Shown here: piece by piece, positions 40,793 to 50,161 of the stretch
How positions within the stretch are numbered: position 1 is the first letter of the stretch
Layout of the letters: each line of letters begins with the position of its first letter
Origin: Bradyrhizobium manausense
GTDB lineage: Bacteria > Pseudomonadota > Alphaproteobacteria > Rhizobiales > Xanthobacteraceae
Length of the DNA stretch: 64,000 nt
Reading direction: 5' to 3'
Assembly: GCF_018130615.1 (NCBI RefSeq)
Contig: NZ_JAFCKB010000006.1
Span: forward strand, 186,001 to 250,000
Program-made: the position numbers and the translations under genes
The notes under the pieces: generated by a model
Databases searched by the model: none
What the model saw: only the letters and a program-made list of their open reading frames with translations
Told to the model about the DNA's origin: nothing

Positions 40793-42387
40793 GCAAGGAG
40801 CGCCTTTATCTGTTCGACACCACGCTGCGCGACGGCGCGCAGACCAACGGCGTCGACTTCACGCTGACCGACAAGCAGGTCATCGCGGGGATGCTCGACG
40901 ATCTCGGCATCGACTATGTCGAGGGCGGCTATCCCGGTGCCAATCCGCTCGACACCGAGTTTTTCGGCAGCAAGCCGAAGCTCAACCACGCGCGCTTCAC
41001 CGCCTTCGGCATGACGCGGCGGGCCGGACGCTCGGTCTCCAACGATCCCGGTGTCGCCGGGCTCTTGGAAGCGAAGGCGGACGCGATCTGCTTCGTGGCG
41101 AAGTCCTCGGCCTATCAGGTGCGCGTCGCACTGGAGACGACGAAAGAGGAAAACCTCGCCTCGATCCGCGACAGCGTCGCGGCCGCGAAGGCTGCCGGCC
41201 GCGAGGTCATGCTCGACTGCGAGCACTTTTTCGACGGCTACAAGGAAGATGCGAGCTTTGCGCTCGCTTGCGCCAAGGCGGCCTATGAGGCCGGCGCGCG
41301 CTGGGTGGTCTTGTGCGACACCAACGGCGGCACCATGCCGAACGAGGTCGAGGCCATCGTCACCGAGGTGACAAAACACATCCCCGGCGATCACGTCGGC
41401 ATCCACGCCCATAATGACACCGAGCAGGCGGTGGCGAATTCGCTCGCTGCGGTGCGTGCCGGCGCGCGGCAGATCCAGGGCACGCTGAACGGTCTCGGCG
41501 AGCGCTGCGGCAACGCCAATCTCTGTTCGTTGATCCCGACGCTGAAATTGAAGAGGGAATTCGCCGACGCCTTCGAGATCGGTGTCACCGCAGAGAAGAT
41601 GGCGACGCTCGTCAGAGTCTCGCGGACGCTCGACGACATGCTCAACCGCGTGCCGAACCGGCATGCAGCTTACGTCGGCGAGAGCGCGTTCGTCACCAAG
41701 ACCGGCATTCACGCCTCGGCCGTGATGAAGGACCCGCAGACCTACGAGCACGTCTTGCCAGGGCTGGTCGGCAATCACCGCAAGGTGCTGGTGTCCGACC
41801 AGGCCGGCCGCTCCAACGTGATCGCCGAGCTCGATCGTGCCGGCATTCCTTACGAGAAGAGCGATCCGAAGCTGACGCGGTTGGTCGAGGAACTGAAGCA
41901 GCGCGAGGCGGCCGGTTACGCCTATGAGTCCGCCAATGCCTCGTTCGATCTGCTGGCGCGCCGCACGCTCGGCAAGGTGCCGCATTATTTCGAGGTCGAG
42001 CAGTTCGACGTCAACGTCGAGCAGCGCTACAACGCACTCGGCGAGCGCGTCACCGTGGCGCTGGCCGTGGTCAAGGTCGACGTCGCCGGCGAGCATCTGA
42101 TTTCGGCTGCTGAAGGCAACGGCCCCGTCAACGCGCTCGACGTCGCGCTGCGCAAGGACCTCGGCAAGTACCAGAAGTACATCGAGGGCCTGACGCTGAT
42201 CGACTATCGCGTGCGTATCCTCAATGGCGGCACCGGCGCGGTGACGCGCGTCCTGATCGAGAGCGAGGACGAGAACGGCGATCGCTGGACCACGGTCGGC
42301 GTGTCTCCCAACATCATCGATGCCTCGTTCCAGGCGCTGATGGATTCGGTGATCTACAAGCTCGTGAAATCGGGCGCGCCGGCGTAA
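40789..42387 (+). CDS. cimA: (R)-citramalate synthase CimA
   Basis: The 532-aa enzyme is an HMGL-like family member (LeuA/CimA). It contains FDTTLRDGAQTNGV (metal-binding Asp and Arg) and HAHNDTEQAVANSLAAV (His metal ligands). A C-terminal LeuA-regulatory-like domain follows (GERVTVALAVVKV, then IDYRVRILNGGTGAVTRV). CimA condenses pyruvate with acetyl-CoA to make citramalate, the threonine-independent start of isoleucine synthesis; distinction from LeuA rests on overall pattern. The gene starts at the ATG overlapping the GNAT stop (40789). It is followed by a palindromic repeat. Confidence 0.88.
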   Translation: MSKERLYLFDTTLRDGAQTNGVDFTLTDKQVIAGMLDDLGIDYVEGGYPGANPLDTEFFGSKPKLNHARFTAFGMTRRAGRSVSNDPGVAGLLEAKADAICFVAKSSAYQVRVALETTKEENLASIRDSVAAAKAAGREVMLDCEHFFDGYKEDASFALACAKAAYEAGARWVVLCDTNGGTMPNEVEAIVTEVTKHIPGDHVGIHAHNDTEQAVANSLAAVRAGARQIQGTLNGLGERCGNANLCSLIPTLKLKREFADAFEIGVTAEKMATLVRVSRTLDDMLNRVPNRHAAYVGESAFVTKTGIHASAVMKDPQTYEHVLPGLVGNHRKVLVSDQAGRSNVIAELDRAGIPYEKSDPKLTRLVEELKQREAAGYAYESANASFDLLARRTLGKVPHYFEVEQFDVNVEQRYNALGERVTVALAVVKVDVAGEHLISAAEGNGPVNALDVALRKDLGKYQKYIEGLTLIDYRVRILNGGTGAVTRVLIESEDENGDRWTTVGVSPNIIDASFQALMDSVIYKLVKSGAPA

Positions 42388-42398
42388 GGCGTAGCTTT

Positions 42399-42480
42399 AG
42401 TCATTCCGGGGCGCCTCGAAGAGGCGAACCCGGAATCTCGAGATTCCGGGCTCGATGCTTTGCATCGCCCCGGAATGACT
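42399..42480. repeat. Palindromic intergenic repeat after cimA
   Basis: AGTCATTCCGGGGCG (42399-42413) is a perfect reverse complement of CGCCCCGGAATGACT (42466-42480). Inside are nested palindromes, including CCCGGAATCTCGAGATTCCGGG. The 82-base unit is of a type I recognise from Bradyrhizobium and may also act as a 3' hairpin for cimA. Confidence 0.8.
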
Positions 42481-42503
42481 GGGGAGACAGGAGAACGCGA
42501 CCA

Positions 42504-42881
42504 ATGATCGACCACATCTCCGTCGGCGTCGGCGAGCTCGAACGCTCCGCAAAGTTCTACGAAGCCACGCTCGCCGCCCTCGGGCTCGTGCGTCTCGTGA
42601 CGCGGCCGCGCACGATCGGCTTCGGCAAGTCCTATCCGGAATTCTGGATTAACTTACGCGAGGCGATGCTACCTGTGCCGCCGGAGAGCGGCGTGCACAT
42701 CTGCCTGCGGGCGAAGACGACGAGCGAGGTCGATGCATTTCACGCAGCCGCGCTTGCGACCGGCGGCGCCTCCGATGGCGCGCCGGGCTTCCGCCCACAC
42801 GACCGCGTGCGCTACTACGCGGCCTTCGTCGTCGACCCCGATGGTAACCGGATCGAGGCGGTGACGTTTCCGAGCGAGTAG
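42504..42881 (+). CDS. Glyoxalase/VOC superfamily protein
   Basis: The 125-aa protein is a single VOC domain with beta-alpha-beta-beta-beta repeats: DHISVGVGELERSAKFYEATLAALGL at the start and PDGNRIEAVTFPSE at the end. The His5 and Glu near the C-terminus are the likely metal ligands. Such proteins include glyoxalase-like lyases, fosfomycin-resistance-like and dioxygenase-like enzymes; the substrate is not evident. A GGAG site precedes the ATG. Its stop is four bases from the convergent LOG gene. Confidence 0.85.
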   Translation: MIDHISVGVGELERSAKFYEATLAALGLVRLVTRPRTIGFGKSYPEFWINLREAMLPVPPESGVHICLRAKTTSEVDAFHAAALATGGASDGAPGFRPHDRVRYYAAFVVDPDGNRIEAVTFPSE

Positions 42882-42885
42882 GGCG

Positions 42886-43491
42886 TCAGAGCTTGCGCGC
42901 CACGTCCGGGGCCATCTGCTTTTCCGCCTCGGCGATTTGCGCCGCAGCCGCCTTCAGCTTCGGCAAGATCTCCTCGACGCGGTCGGCCTTGAGGATATCG
43001 ACCGAAAGGCCGGCGCGGATGAACTCGGTCTGGCGCATGTGCGACAAGAGCGAGAACAGCGGCTCCCAGAAATTGTCGAAATTGGCGAGCAGCACGGGCT
43101 TGGCGTGACGGCCGAGCTGCTTCCAGGTCAGCTGCTCGACCAGCTCCTCCAGCGTGCCGACGCCGCCCGGCAGCGCCACGAAGGCGTCGGAGCGCTCGAA
43201 CATCAGCCGCTTGCGCTCGTGCATGTCGGGGGTGACGATCATCTCCTGCACGCGGGTCAGCGCGTTCTCGCGCTTGCGCAGGAATTCAGGAATGATGCCG
43301 GTGACGGTGCCGCCGTGATCGAGCACGGAAGTCGCGACCGAGCCCATCAGGCCGAGCGAGCCACCGCCATAGACCAAGCGGATATCGTTCTCGGCGAGCG
43401 CCTTGCCGAACGCCTTGGCGCCTTCGGTGAAGTGGGGATTGGTTCCGGGGCCGGAGCCGCAATAGACACAGACGGTTTTGATCGTGCTCAT
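42886..43491 (-). CDS. LOG family protein (cytokinin riboside 5'-monophosphate phosphoribohydrolase type)
   Basis: The protein shows the LOG fingerprint: VCVYCGSGPG, LVYGGGSLGLMG, an MHERKRLM stretch and the hallmark PGGVGTLEE (PGGxGTxxE). Bacterial LOG proteins cleave nucleoside 5'-monophosphates at the N-glycosidic bond; in plant-associated bacteria some release cytokinins. The ATG at 43491 (MSTIKTVC, 201 aa) fits the usual N-terminus; the one at 43500 adds three residues. It is divergent from the Atm1-type exporter gene. Confidence 0.85.
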   Translation of the reverse strand: MSTIKTVCVYCGSGPGTNPHFTEGAKAFGKALAENDIRLVYGGGSLGLMGSVATSVLDHGGTVTGIIPEFLRKRENALTRVQEMIVTPDMHERKRLMFERSDAFVALPGGVGTLEELVEQLTWKQLGRHAKPVLLANFDNFWEPLFSLLSHMRQTEFIRAGLSVDILKADRVEEILPKLKAAAAQIAEAEKQMAPDVARKL

Positions 43492-43692
43492 TGGTGCCAT
43501 GATGCATTGCAGCGAAGGGGCGTCAAGCCCAATCGGTGATTCGGGTCACCCGGAAATCTACCGGTAAATGGCGATAAACAATCGAAGATTCGCCATCTGG
43601 CGGGGTGCGCTTCGGCCCGGAAGCTTCTATATGACGAGCGAAAATCGCAAATCGCACCGCGCCCGCATCCGGCGGGCCTTTCAGGCGTCCTG

Positions 43693-45648
43693 ATGGTCCC
43701 TCCTCATTCGTCCCATGGCCCCGACGTGCCCGAGCCCGCGGCCGCACCGCTGGAGCGGGCCACCCTGATGGGCACGCTGGCGCATCTGTGGCCCTATATC
43801 TGGCCGGGTGACCGCTTCGACCTGAAGATGCGGGTGGTGTGGTCGATGGTGCTGCTGCTCGCCGCCAAGCTGATCACGCTGACGGTGCCGTTCAGCTTCA
43901 AATGGGCGACCGATGCTCTCACGGGCGCCAACACGGCGCCGGTGCAGGCCAGCAACTGGCACCTCTGGGTGGTCGCTTCGCCGTTGCTCCTGACCGCGAG
44001 CTACGGCGTCATGCGCATCGTGATGGCGGTGCTGACGCAGTGGCGTGACGGCATCTTTGCCCGCGTCGCCATGCATGCGGTTCGCAAGCTCGCCACCATC
44101 ACCTTCGTCCACATGCACGAGCTCTCGCTACGCTTTCACCTCGAACGCAAGACCGGTGGTCTGACGCGCGTGCTCGAGCGCGGCCGCGAAGGTATCGAGG
44201 TCATCGTGCGCATGGTGATCCTGCAGCTGATCCCAACCATCGTCGAGGTCACGCTGCTGATGGCGGTGCTGCTCTGGCAGTTCGACTGGCGCTACGTGGT
44301 CGCGACCCTGATCACGGTCACGCTCTACATGTACTACACCTACATCGCGACCGAGTGGCGGATCGGCATCCGCCGCAAGATGAACGATTCCGACACCGAG
44401 GCGAACACCAAGGCGATCGACTCGCTGCTCAACTACGAGACCGTCAAATATTTCAGCGCCGAGGCCCGCGAAGCGCAACGTTATGACAAGTCGGTGGCGC
44501 GCTACGAGGAAGCGAGCATCCACACCTACACCTCGCTCGCCGTGCTCAACACCGGTCAGGCCGTGATCTTCACGCTCGGGCTGACCGCGACCATGCTGAT
44601 GTGCGCGATCGGCGTGCGCAACGGCACCAACACGGTCGGCGATTTCGTGCTGGTCAACGCCATGATGATCCAGCTCTACCAGCCGCTGAATTTCATGGGC
44701 ATGGTCTATCGCGAGATCAAGCAGGCGATCATCGACATCGAGAAGATGTTTGGCGTGATCGGCCGCGAGGCCGAGATCAAGGATGAGCCCAATGCGCTGC
44801 CGCTGGCCGTCTCGGCCGGCACGGTGCGCTTCGAGGACGTGCGCTTTGCCTATGAGCCGACGCGGCCGATCCTCAAAGGCATCAGCTTCGAGGTGCCGGC
44901 CGGCAAGACAGTTGCGATCGTCGGCCCCTCCGGCGCCGGCAAGTCGACCATCTCGCGGCTGCTGTTCCGTCTCTATGACGTCTCGGGCGGCAAGATCCTG
45001 ATCGATGGTCAGGACATCCGCGAGGTCACGCAGGCGAGCCTGCGCGCCTCCATCGGCATGGTGCCGCAAGACACGGTGCTGTTCAACGACACCATCCGCT
45101 ACAACATCCGCTACGGGCGCTGGGACGCTCGCGATGACGAGGTCGAGGAGGCGGCACGGTTGGCGCAGATCGACCATTTCATCCGCATGGCGCCGATGGG
45201 TTACGAGACCCAGGTCGGCGAACGCGGCCTGAAACTGTCGGGCGGCGAGAAGCAGCGCGTCGCGATTGCGCGCACGGTGCTGAAGGCGCCGCCGATCCTC
45301 GTTTTGGACGAGGCGACCTCGGCTCTCGACACCCACACCGAGCACGAGATCCAGGGCGCGCTCGACCGTGTCGCGAAAAACCGTACCTCGCTCGTGATCG
45401 CGCACCGGCTCTCGACCATCGTCGGCGCCGACGAGATCATCGTGCTCGACCAGGGCCGCATCGCCGAGCGCGGCACCCATGCAAGCCTGCTCGCACAGGA
45501 GGGGCTTTACGCCAGCATGTGGAACAGGCAGCGCGAAGCCGAGGCTGCGCGCGAGAAATTGGCCCGGATGGCCGATTCGAGCGATGCGCCGAATCGGGAG
45601 CCGCCGCCGGTCGATGACGCCCTCACGGCGCAGGCGGCCGCGGAGTGA
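43693..45648 (+). CDS. Atm1/HMT1-type ABC exporter (fused permease-ATPase)
   Basis: The 651-aa protein has an N-terminal six-helix membrane domain (residues about 30-330) and an ATPase domain (about 365-620). The latter contains Walker A GPSGAGKST, the signature LSGGEKQRVAI and Walker B ILVLDEATSALD. The membrane domain resembles mitochondrial Atm1 and bacterial NaAtm1, with LKLSGG-type late motifs. Atm1 proteins export a glutathione-linked sulfur compound or glutathione-metal complexes. It may form a dimer. It is upstream of the psd/pssA pair (85-base gap). Confidence 0.85.
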   Translation: MVPPHSSHGPDVPEPAAAPLERATLMGTLAHLWPYIWPGDRFDLKMRVVWSMVLLLAAKLITLTVPFSFKWATDALTGANTAPVQASNWHLWVVASPLLLTASYGVMRIVMAVLTQWRDGIFARVAMHAVRKLATITFVHMHELSLRFHLERKTGGLTRVLERGREGIEVIVRMVILQLIPTIVEVTLLMAVLLWQFDWRYVVATLITVTLYMYYTYIATEWRIGIRRKMNDSDTEANTKAIDSLLNYETVKYFSAEAREAQRYDKSVARYEEASIHTYTSLAVLNTGQAVIFTLGLTATMLMCAIGVRNGTNTVGDFVLVNAMMIQLYQPLNFMGMVYREIKQAIIDIEKMFGVIGREAEIKDEPNALPLAVSAGTVRFEDVRFAYEPTRPILKGISFEVPAGKTVAIVGPSGAGKSTISRLLFRLYDVSGGKILIDGQDIREVTQASLRASIGMVPQDTVLFNDTIRYNIRYGRWDARDDEVEEAARLAQIDHFIRMAPMGYETQVGERGLKLSGGEKQRVAIARTVLKAPPILVLDEATSALDTHTEHEIQGALDRVAKNRTSLVIAHRLSTIVGADEIIVLDQGRIAERGTHASLLAQEGLYASMWNRQREAEAAREKLARMADSSDAPNREPPPVDDALTAQAAAE

Positions 45649-45732
45649 GCTTGTCTCCGGTCCCAACTCTGGCCTAAACAACCCCGGTGCGCGAGACGAC
45701 CCGCGCCGTCAACCCCTGAGCGGCAGATAGCG

Positions 45733-46431
45733 ATGTCCATTCTCGATTCGATCCAACGTCAGATCCCGCCGATCCACAAGGAGGGCTACCCCTTCATCGG
45801 GATCTTCGCGGCGGTGAGCATCTTGCTGATGTGGCTGTGGTCGCCGCTGGGCTGGATCGGTACCATTCTCACGGTGTGGTGCGCGCTGTTCTTCCGCGAT
45901 CCCGTGCGCGTCACGCCGCTGCGCGACGGGCTGGTGGTGTCGCCGGCCGACGGGCGGGTGTCGATGATCAGCATGGCGCTGCCGCCGGCCGAGCTTGGCC
46001 TCGGTGACCAGCCGCTGCCGCGCATCTCGGTGTTCATGAGCGTGTTCAACTGCCATGTGAACCGGGCTCCCGTAGCGGGCAGGGTGGATCGCATCGCCTA
46101 CCGGCCGGGACTGTTCATCAACGCCGAGCTCGACAAGGCGAGCGAGGACAATGAGCGCAATTCGCTGGTGATCTCGACGCCGCAGGGGCGCATCGGCGTA
46201 ATCCAGATCGCGGGCCTCGTGGCCAAGCGCATCGTCTGCTTCGTCAAGGAAGGGCAGGCGGTCGGGGCCGGTGAGCGGTTCGGCCTGATCCGCTTCGGCT
46301 CGCGGCTCGACGTCTATCTGCCCGCTGGCACCAAGGCGCTGGTCTCGGAAGGGCAGACTGCGATTGCCGGCGAGACGATCCTGGCCGACCTTACCGGGGA
46401 TGACCCCAGCCGCGCCTATCGCGCCAGTTAA
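45733..46431 (+). CDS. psd: Phosphatidylserine decarboxylase proenzyme
   Basis: The 232-aa membrane-associated enzyme decarboxylates phosphatidylserine to phosphatidylethanolamine. The proenzyme self-cleaves at a Gly-Ser bond in [11 protein letters not shown], where Ser becomes the pyruvoyl cofactor; many homologues have LGST here, so FGSR is a tolerated variant of the short (Psd-A-like) group. VSPADGRV and NCHVNRAPV (His) are conserved catalytic segments. It precedes pssA by 78 bases, forming the usual phosphatidylserine pathway pair. Confidence 0.93.
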   Translation: MSILDSIQRQIPPIHKEGYPFIGIFAAVSILLMWLWSPLGWIGTILTVWCALFFRDPVRVTPLRDGLVVSPADGRVSMISMALPPAELGLGDQPLPRISVFMSVFNCHVNRAPVAGRVDRIAYRPGLFINAELDKASEDNERNSLVISTPQGRIGVIQIAGLVAKRIVCFVKEGQAVGAGERFGLIRFGSRLDVYLPAGTKALVSEGQTAIAGETILADLTGDDPSRAYRAS

Positions 46432-46509
46432 CCAATAAGTCGAGGTTCCGCCGCAATGGCGGAGGGCAAAACGGCTTGCTATATCTTGCCTTAAGGTGAG
46501 GACGAGCCA

Positions 46510-47382
46510 ATGACGCCCTATGACTTCAAGAATCCTGACGTCCGCCGCCGGCGGTTCCGCCCGATTCCGGTGCGGATGCTGGTGCCCAACGTCATCACGC
46601 TGCTGGCGATCTGCGCCGGGTTGACGGCGATCCGGCTCTCGATCGAGGGGCGGATGACGCTCGCCGTCTACGCCATCGTGTTCGCGGCAGCGCTCGACGG
46701 CATCGACGGCCGCATTGCGCGGCTGATCAAGGGCCAATCCAAATTCGGCGCCGAGCTCGACAGCCTCGCCGACTTCGTCAATTTCGGCGTGGCGCCCGGC
46801 TTGATGCTGTATTTCTGGCAGTTGCACGAGCTCGGTAACGCCGGCTGGATCGCGGCCATGGTGTTTGCGATCTCCATGTGCCTGCGTCTCGCGCGCTTCA
46901 ACGCCACGCTGGACGATCCCAACAAGCCGGCCTTCGCCGCCAATTTTTTCACCGGCGTGCCGGCGCCGGCCGGTGCCATCACCGTGATGTTGCCGATCTA
47001 TGCGGCGTTCCTCGACCTCGGGCGCTGGCCCGCGGCCCTGACGGCCGGCTACACGCTGCTGATTGCCTTTCTGATGGTGTCGCGCCTGCCGGTGTTCTCC
47101 GGCAAGAGCATGCGCATGCGGGTGCCTCCCGAGCTGGTGCTGCCGGCATTCGTCGCGGTGATCTTCTTTATCGCGCTTCTGATCAGCTATCCCTGGTACG
47201 TGCTCTCGATCGGGACCGTGCTTTATCTGCTCGGCCTGCCGCTCGGCTACAAATCCTACCGCGATCAGGCGCGCGCGGCCGAAGCGACAGCGCCTGCGGG
47301 CGGCGAGGTGCCGTCGCCGCCGTCTGCGCCGACGCTGGCGAACTTGTCGGAGCCGCCGCACGACGACCGGCGGCTGCACTGA
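46510..47382 (+). CDS. pssA: CDP-diacylglycerol-serine O-phosphatidyltransferase
   Basis: The 290-aa membrane enzyme makes phosphatidylserine from CDP-diacylglycerol and serine. It carries the CDP-alcohol phosphatidyltransferase signature DG-x2-AR-x8-G-x3-D-x3-D (DGIDGRIARLIKGQSKFGAELDSLADF, residues about 78-104), with about eight helices following. The product feeds Psd encoded upstream. The C-terminal tail after residue 255 is Ala/Pro-rich. The start (MTPYDFKNPDVRRRRF) has a plausible site nearby. Confidence 0.93.
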   Translation: MTPYDFKNPDVRRRRFRPIPVRMLVPNVITLLAICAGLTAIRLSIEGRMTLAVYAIVFAAALDGIDGRIARLIKGQSKFGAELDSLADFVNFGVAPGLMLYFWQLHELGNAGWIAAMVFAISMCLRLARFNATLDDPNKPAFAANFFTGVPAPAGAITVMLPIYAAFLDLGRWPAALTAGYTLLIAFLMVSRLPVFSGKSMRMRVPPELVLPAFVAVIFFIALLISYPWYVLSIGTVLYLLGLPLGYKSYRDQARAAEATAPAGGEVPSPPSAPTLANLSEPPHDDRRLH

Positions 47383-47504
47383 GCGATCGCATGCGGATAT
47401 CTGCCATGAGAGCACCTGAGTTGGGTTGAGACCCGATCTCGGCTATATCGCCCAGTGTCGGCGGCACCGCGCCAACAGCGGCCGCCAATCTGGGAGAGAA
47501 CGCC

Positions 47505-48224
47505 GTGACCAATTCCGCGACCGGGCCGCTGCCCGCTTCCGTCCTCGAAGCGCTGGGCCGCTACGACACGCCGACGATCTGCAACGCCATGGAGATCGTG
47601 GCGCCCGAGCGCCGCCTGATCGGCTACACCACCAAGCAGCTGGTCTGCCCGTTCCCCGACCTGCCGCCGATCGTCGGCTATGCCCGCACCGTTGCAATCC
47701 GCTCGGTGTTGAAATCATCGCTGCCCGCCGAAGAGCAGTCGAAGCGCCGCATCGAATATTACGAATATGTCGGCACCGGTCATGGTCCGCGCATCTCCGT
47801 GATCCAGGACATCGACGGTCCCGATGTCGGCTACGGCGCGTTCTGGGGCGAGGTGCAGAGCAACGTGCACAAGGCGCTCGGCTGCCTCGGCGTCATCACC
47901 GACGGCTCGATCCGCGACATCCCGCAATGGGCCCCGGGCTTCCAGGCGCTCGCCGGCTCGATCGGCCCGTCGCACGCCTGGGTGCATGCGGAGAGCTTTG
48001 GCGGCGAGGTGCGCGTCGCCGGCATGACCGTGAAGTCGGACGATCTGATCCACGCCGATCAGCACGGCGCCATCGTGATCCCGCTCGACGTTGCGGCGAA
48101 ACTGCCTGAGGCCGCCGAGCTCTGTGGTCGCCGTGAAACGCCGATCCTCGAGATCGCGCGCAGCCCGGACTTCTCGCTGGAGAAGCTCAAGGCCGCGCTG
48201 AAGCGCTCGGCGGAGATTCACTAA
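47505..48224 (+). CDS. RraA-like (dimethylmenaquinone methyltransferase-like) protein
   Basis: The 239-aa protein starts at GTG 47505 behind GGGAGAG. It carries the RraA fold segments DTPTICNAME, VGYARTVAIRS, the GALGCLGVITDGSIRD-like loop (here LGCLGVITDGSIRD) and a Gly-rich turn DLIHADQHGAIVIP. The RraA superfamily includes an RNase E inhibitor and, commonly in catabolic clusters, HMG/CHA-type aldolases; the larger size and sequence (residues 60-90) favour the aldolase-like group. No catabolic neighbours are present, so the role is open. It is followed by a hairpin and repeat. Confidence 0.8.
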   Translation: MTNSATGPLPASVLEALGRYDTPTICNAMEIVAPERRLIGYTTKQLVCPFPDLPPIVGYARTVAIRSVLKSSLPAEEQSKRRIEYYEYVGTGHGPRISVIQDIDGPDVGYGAFWGEVQSNVHKALGCLGVITDGSIRDIPQWAPGFQALAGSIGPSHAWVHAESFGGEVRVAGMTVKSDDLIHADQHGAIVIPLDVAAKLPEAAELCGRRETPILEIARSPDFSLEKLKAALKRSAEIH

Positions 48225-48309
48225 AGCGCGATAGTCATCGCGCTTTAGGTTGTTCTCTTGAGCATGATCTCGTCGGAAAACCGCTTCACACTATTCCGGA
48301 TCATGCTCT
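48222..48309. repeat. Hairpin plus GAGCATGATC palindromic repeat
   Basis: A perfect 12-base stem, CTAAAGCGCGAT (48222-48233) and ATCGCGCTTTAG (48238-48249), starts on the RraA stop codon and could terminate transcription. It is followed by GAGCATGATC (48261-48270) and GATCATGCTC (48300-48309), perfect 10-base arms around a 29-base spacer containing GGAAAACCGCTTC. A related element is at 60182-60230. I recognise this as a common Bradyrhizobium repeat. Confidence 0.75.
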
Positions 48310-48325
48310 AGCCTGGAGTGACGCA

Positions 48326-49150
48326 ATGGACATGGCCGGCAAGACGGTGCTGATCACGGGTTCGACCGATGGCGTCGGGCGCTATGTCGCGAACCGCCTT
48401 GCCGCCGAAGGCGCGAAGGTCCTGATCCATGGTCGTGACGCGGCGCGGGCGAAAGCGCTGATCGATGAGAGCGTGAAGGCCGGCCATGCTGCGCCGACCT
48501 TCTATCAGGCCGATCTGTCGTCGATGGCGGACACGCGCGATCTCGCCGCGGCCGTGACGCGGGATCATCAACGTCTCGATGTCTTCGTCAGCAATGCCGG
48601 CATCGGTTCGCAGAACGACGGGTCCCAACGGCAGGAGAGCCGCGACGGTCACGAGCTGCGCTTTGCGGTGAACTATCTCTCGGGCTTCCTGCTCGCCCAT
48701 CTGCTGTTGCCTCTGTTGAAGGCGGCCGCGCCTTCGCGCATCATCAACGTCGCTTCCCTCGGCCAGCATCCGGTCGACTTCGACGACGTCATGATCACGA
48801 AGGGCTATAGCGGCTCGCGCGCCTATGCGCAGAGCAAGCTGTCGCAGATCATGCTCACGATCGATCTCGCGGAGGAACTGAAGGGCGCAGGCGTCACCGT
48901 GAACGCGCTGCATCCGGCGACCTATATGAACACCACGATGGTCCGCGCCGGCGGTATCACACCGATGTCGACCGTCGAGCAGGGCGGCGCAGCGATCCTG
49001 CATCTGGTCGAAGGCGACGACGTCGCTGGCCGAAGCGGGCTGTTCTTCAACGGCATGAACGAGGCGCGCGCCAATCCGCAGGCCTATGATGCGGATGCAC
49101 GCAGGCGCCTGCGCGCGCTGAGCCTGGAGCTGACAGGACTATCATCCTGA
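48326..49150 (+). CDS. Short-chain dehydrogenase/reductase
   Basis: The 274-aa protein has the SDR cofactor loop TGSTDGVGRYVAN (TGxxxGxG, residues about 12-24), the NNAG-type motif as VSNAGIGS (about 89-96) and the catalytic segment. A Ser occurs in IINVASLGQ, and YAQSKLSQ carries the Tyr-x-x-x-Lys pair. The C-terminus resembles retinol-dehydrogenase-like SDRs. The substrate is unknown. The start at 48326 lies 16 bases after the repeat; its promoter must be in or before it. Confidence 0.82.
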   Translation: MDMAGKTVLITGSTDGVGRYVANRLAAEGAKVLIHGRDAARAKALIDESVKAGHAAPTFYQADLSSMADTRDLAAAVTRDHQRLDVFVSNAGIGSQNDGSQRQESRDGHELRFAVNYLSGFLLAHLLLPLLKAAAPSRIINVASLGQHPVDFDDVMITKGYSGSRAYAQSKLSQIMLTIDLAEELKGAGVTVNALHPATYMNTTMVRAGGITPMSTVEQGGAAILHLVEGDDVAGRSGLFFNGMNEARANPQAYDADARRRLRALSLELTGLSS

Positions 49151-49364
49151 CGCGCCCCATTTATGGTTAGCAAAGCGTTGAGATTCATGTCGTGGAACGG
49201 CAAAGCCGCCGTCGTTTCGGCGCGCCAGCGCCGCTCCGTCGCGCCGCCTGAACTTAACCTTTACGCGGCTTTAAGGGCAGCGCTCTAGGGTTTCCAATGC
49301 GGTTCGGGGTTGGGCCGCGCCAGCGGCCAGGACGGCCGTTGTTGCGTTCGCGTTGGAGTCTCCC

Positions 49365-50138
49365 ATGGATATCATGACGGGCGTCGGTCTCACGGCGGGC
49401 ATCATCGTCATCGTGACGATGGTCCTCATGGGCGGCGACCTGCACATGTTCATCTCCGAACATGCGATGATCATCATCTTCGGCGGCTCGATCTCGGCCA
49501 CCATGATCCGCTTTCCCCTGAGCGCGCTCCTGCACGGCCTGCCGCTCGGTGCCAAATTCGCATTCACCATGAGCCGCTTGTCGGCCCACGACCTCGTCGA
49601 CGAACTCGCCCGCATTGCCGAGATCGCCCGCAAGCAGGGCCCCGTGGGTCTCGAAAAGGTCGAGACCGACGAGCCGTTCCTCGCCAAGGGCATCCGCTAC
49701 GTCGCCGACGGCTACGACCTCGATTTCATCCGCGACAATCTCGAGCGCGACCGCGACAACTTCCTGATGCACCTCGACGAGGGCAGCAAGATCTATCGCG
49801 CCATCGGCGACTGCGCCCCGGCCTTCGGCATGATCGGCACTCTGATCGGCATGGTGCAGATGTTCGCCAACATGACCGACCCCTCCAAGCTCGGCCCGTT
49901 CATGGCGACCGCGCTGCTCGCCACGCTTTACGGCGCACTCGTCGCGAACCTGTTCTGTCTGCCGATCGCCGACAAGCTGCACGGCAAGCTGCTCGATGAA
50001 GAGACCAACCGCACGCTGATCATCGACGGCATCCTGATGATCCGCGACTCCAAGAGCCCGACGCTCGTGCGTGAAATGCTGCTGGCTTACCTGCCGGAGA
50101 AGCATCGCCACGCCGAAGGCGAGCCGGTTCCGGCTTGA
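49365..50138 (+). CDS. MotA/PomA-type stator or ExbB-like proton channel subunit
   Basis: The 257-aa protein has four predicted helices. The loop between helices 2 and 3 is about 100 residues long and carries the MotA-like charged segments (RYVADGYDLDFIRDNLERDRDNFL). It ends in MIGTLIGMVQMF and ATLYGALVANLFCLPIADKL, where the proline and the threonine-rich helix 3/4 are typical of MotA/PomA. With the OmpA-domain partner downstream it forms a proton- or sodium-driven stator. The ATG at 49365 has TTGGAG at 10 bases; no other flagellar gene is near. Confidence 0.85.
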   Translation: MDIMTGVGLTAGIIVIVTMVLMGGDLHMFISEHAMIIIFGGSISATMIRFPLSALLHGLPLGAKFAFTMSRLSAHDLVDELARIAEIARKQGPVGLEKVETDEPFLAKGIRYVADGYDLDFIRDNLERDRDNFLMHLDEGSKIYRAIGDCAPAFGMIGTLIGMVQMFANMTDPSKLGPFMATALLATLYGALVANLFCLPIADKLHGKLLDEETNRTLIIDGILMIRDSKSPTLVREMLLAYLPEKHRHAEGEPVPA

Positions 50139-50161
50139 GGCCGGACGCCGGAGTCTAGGTC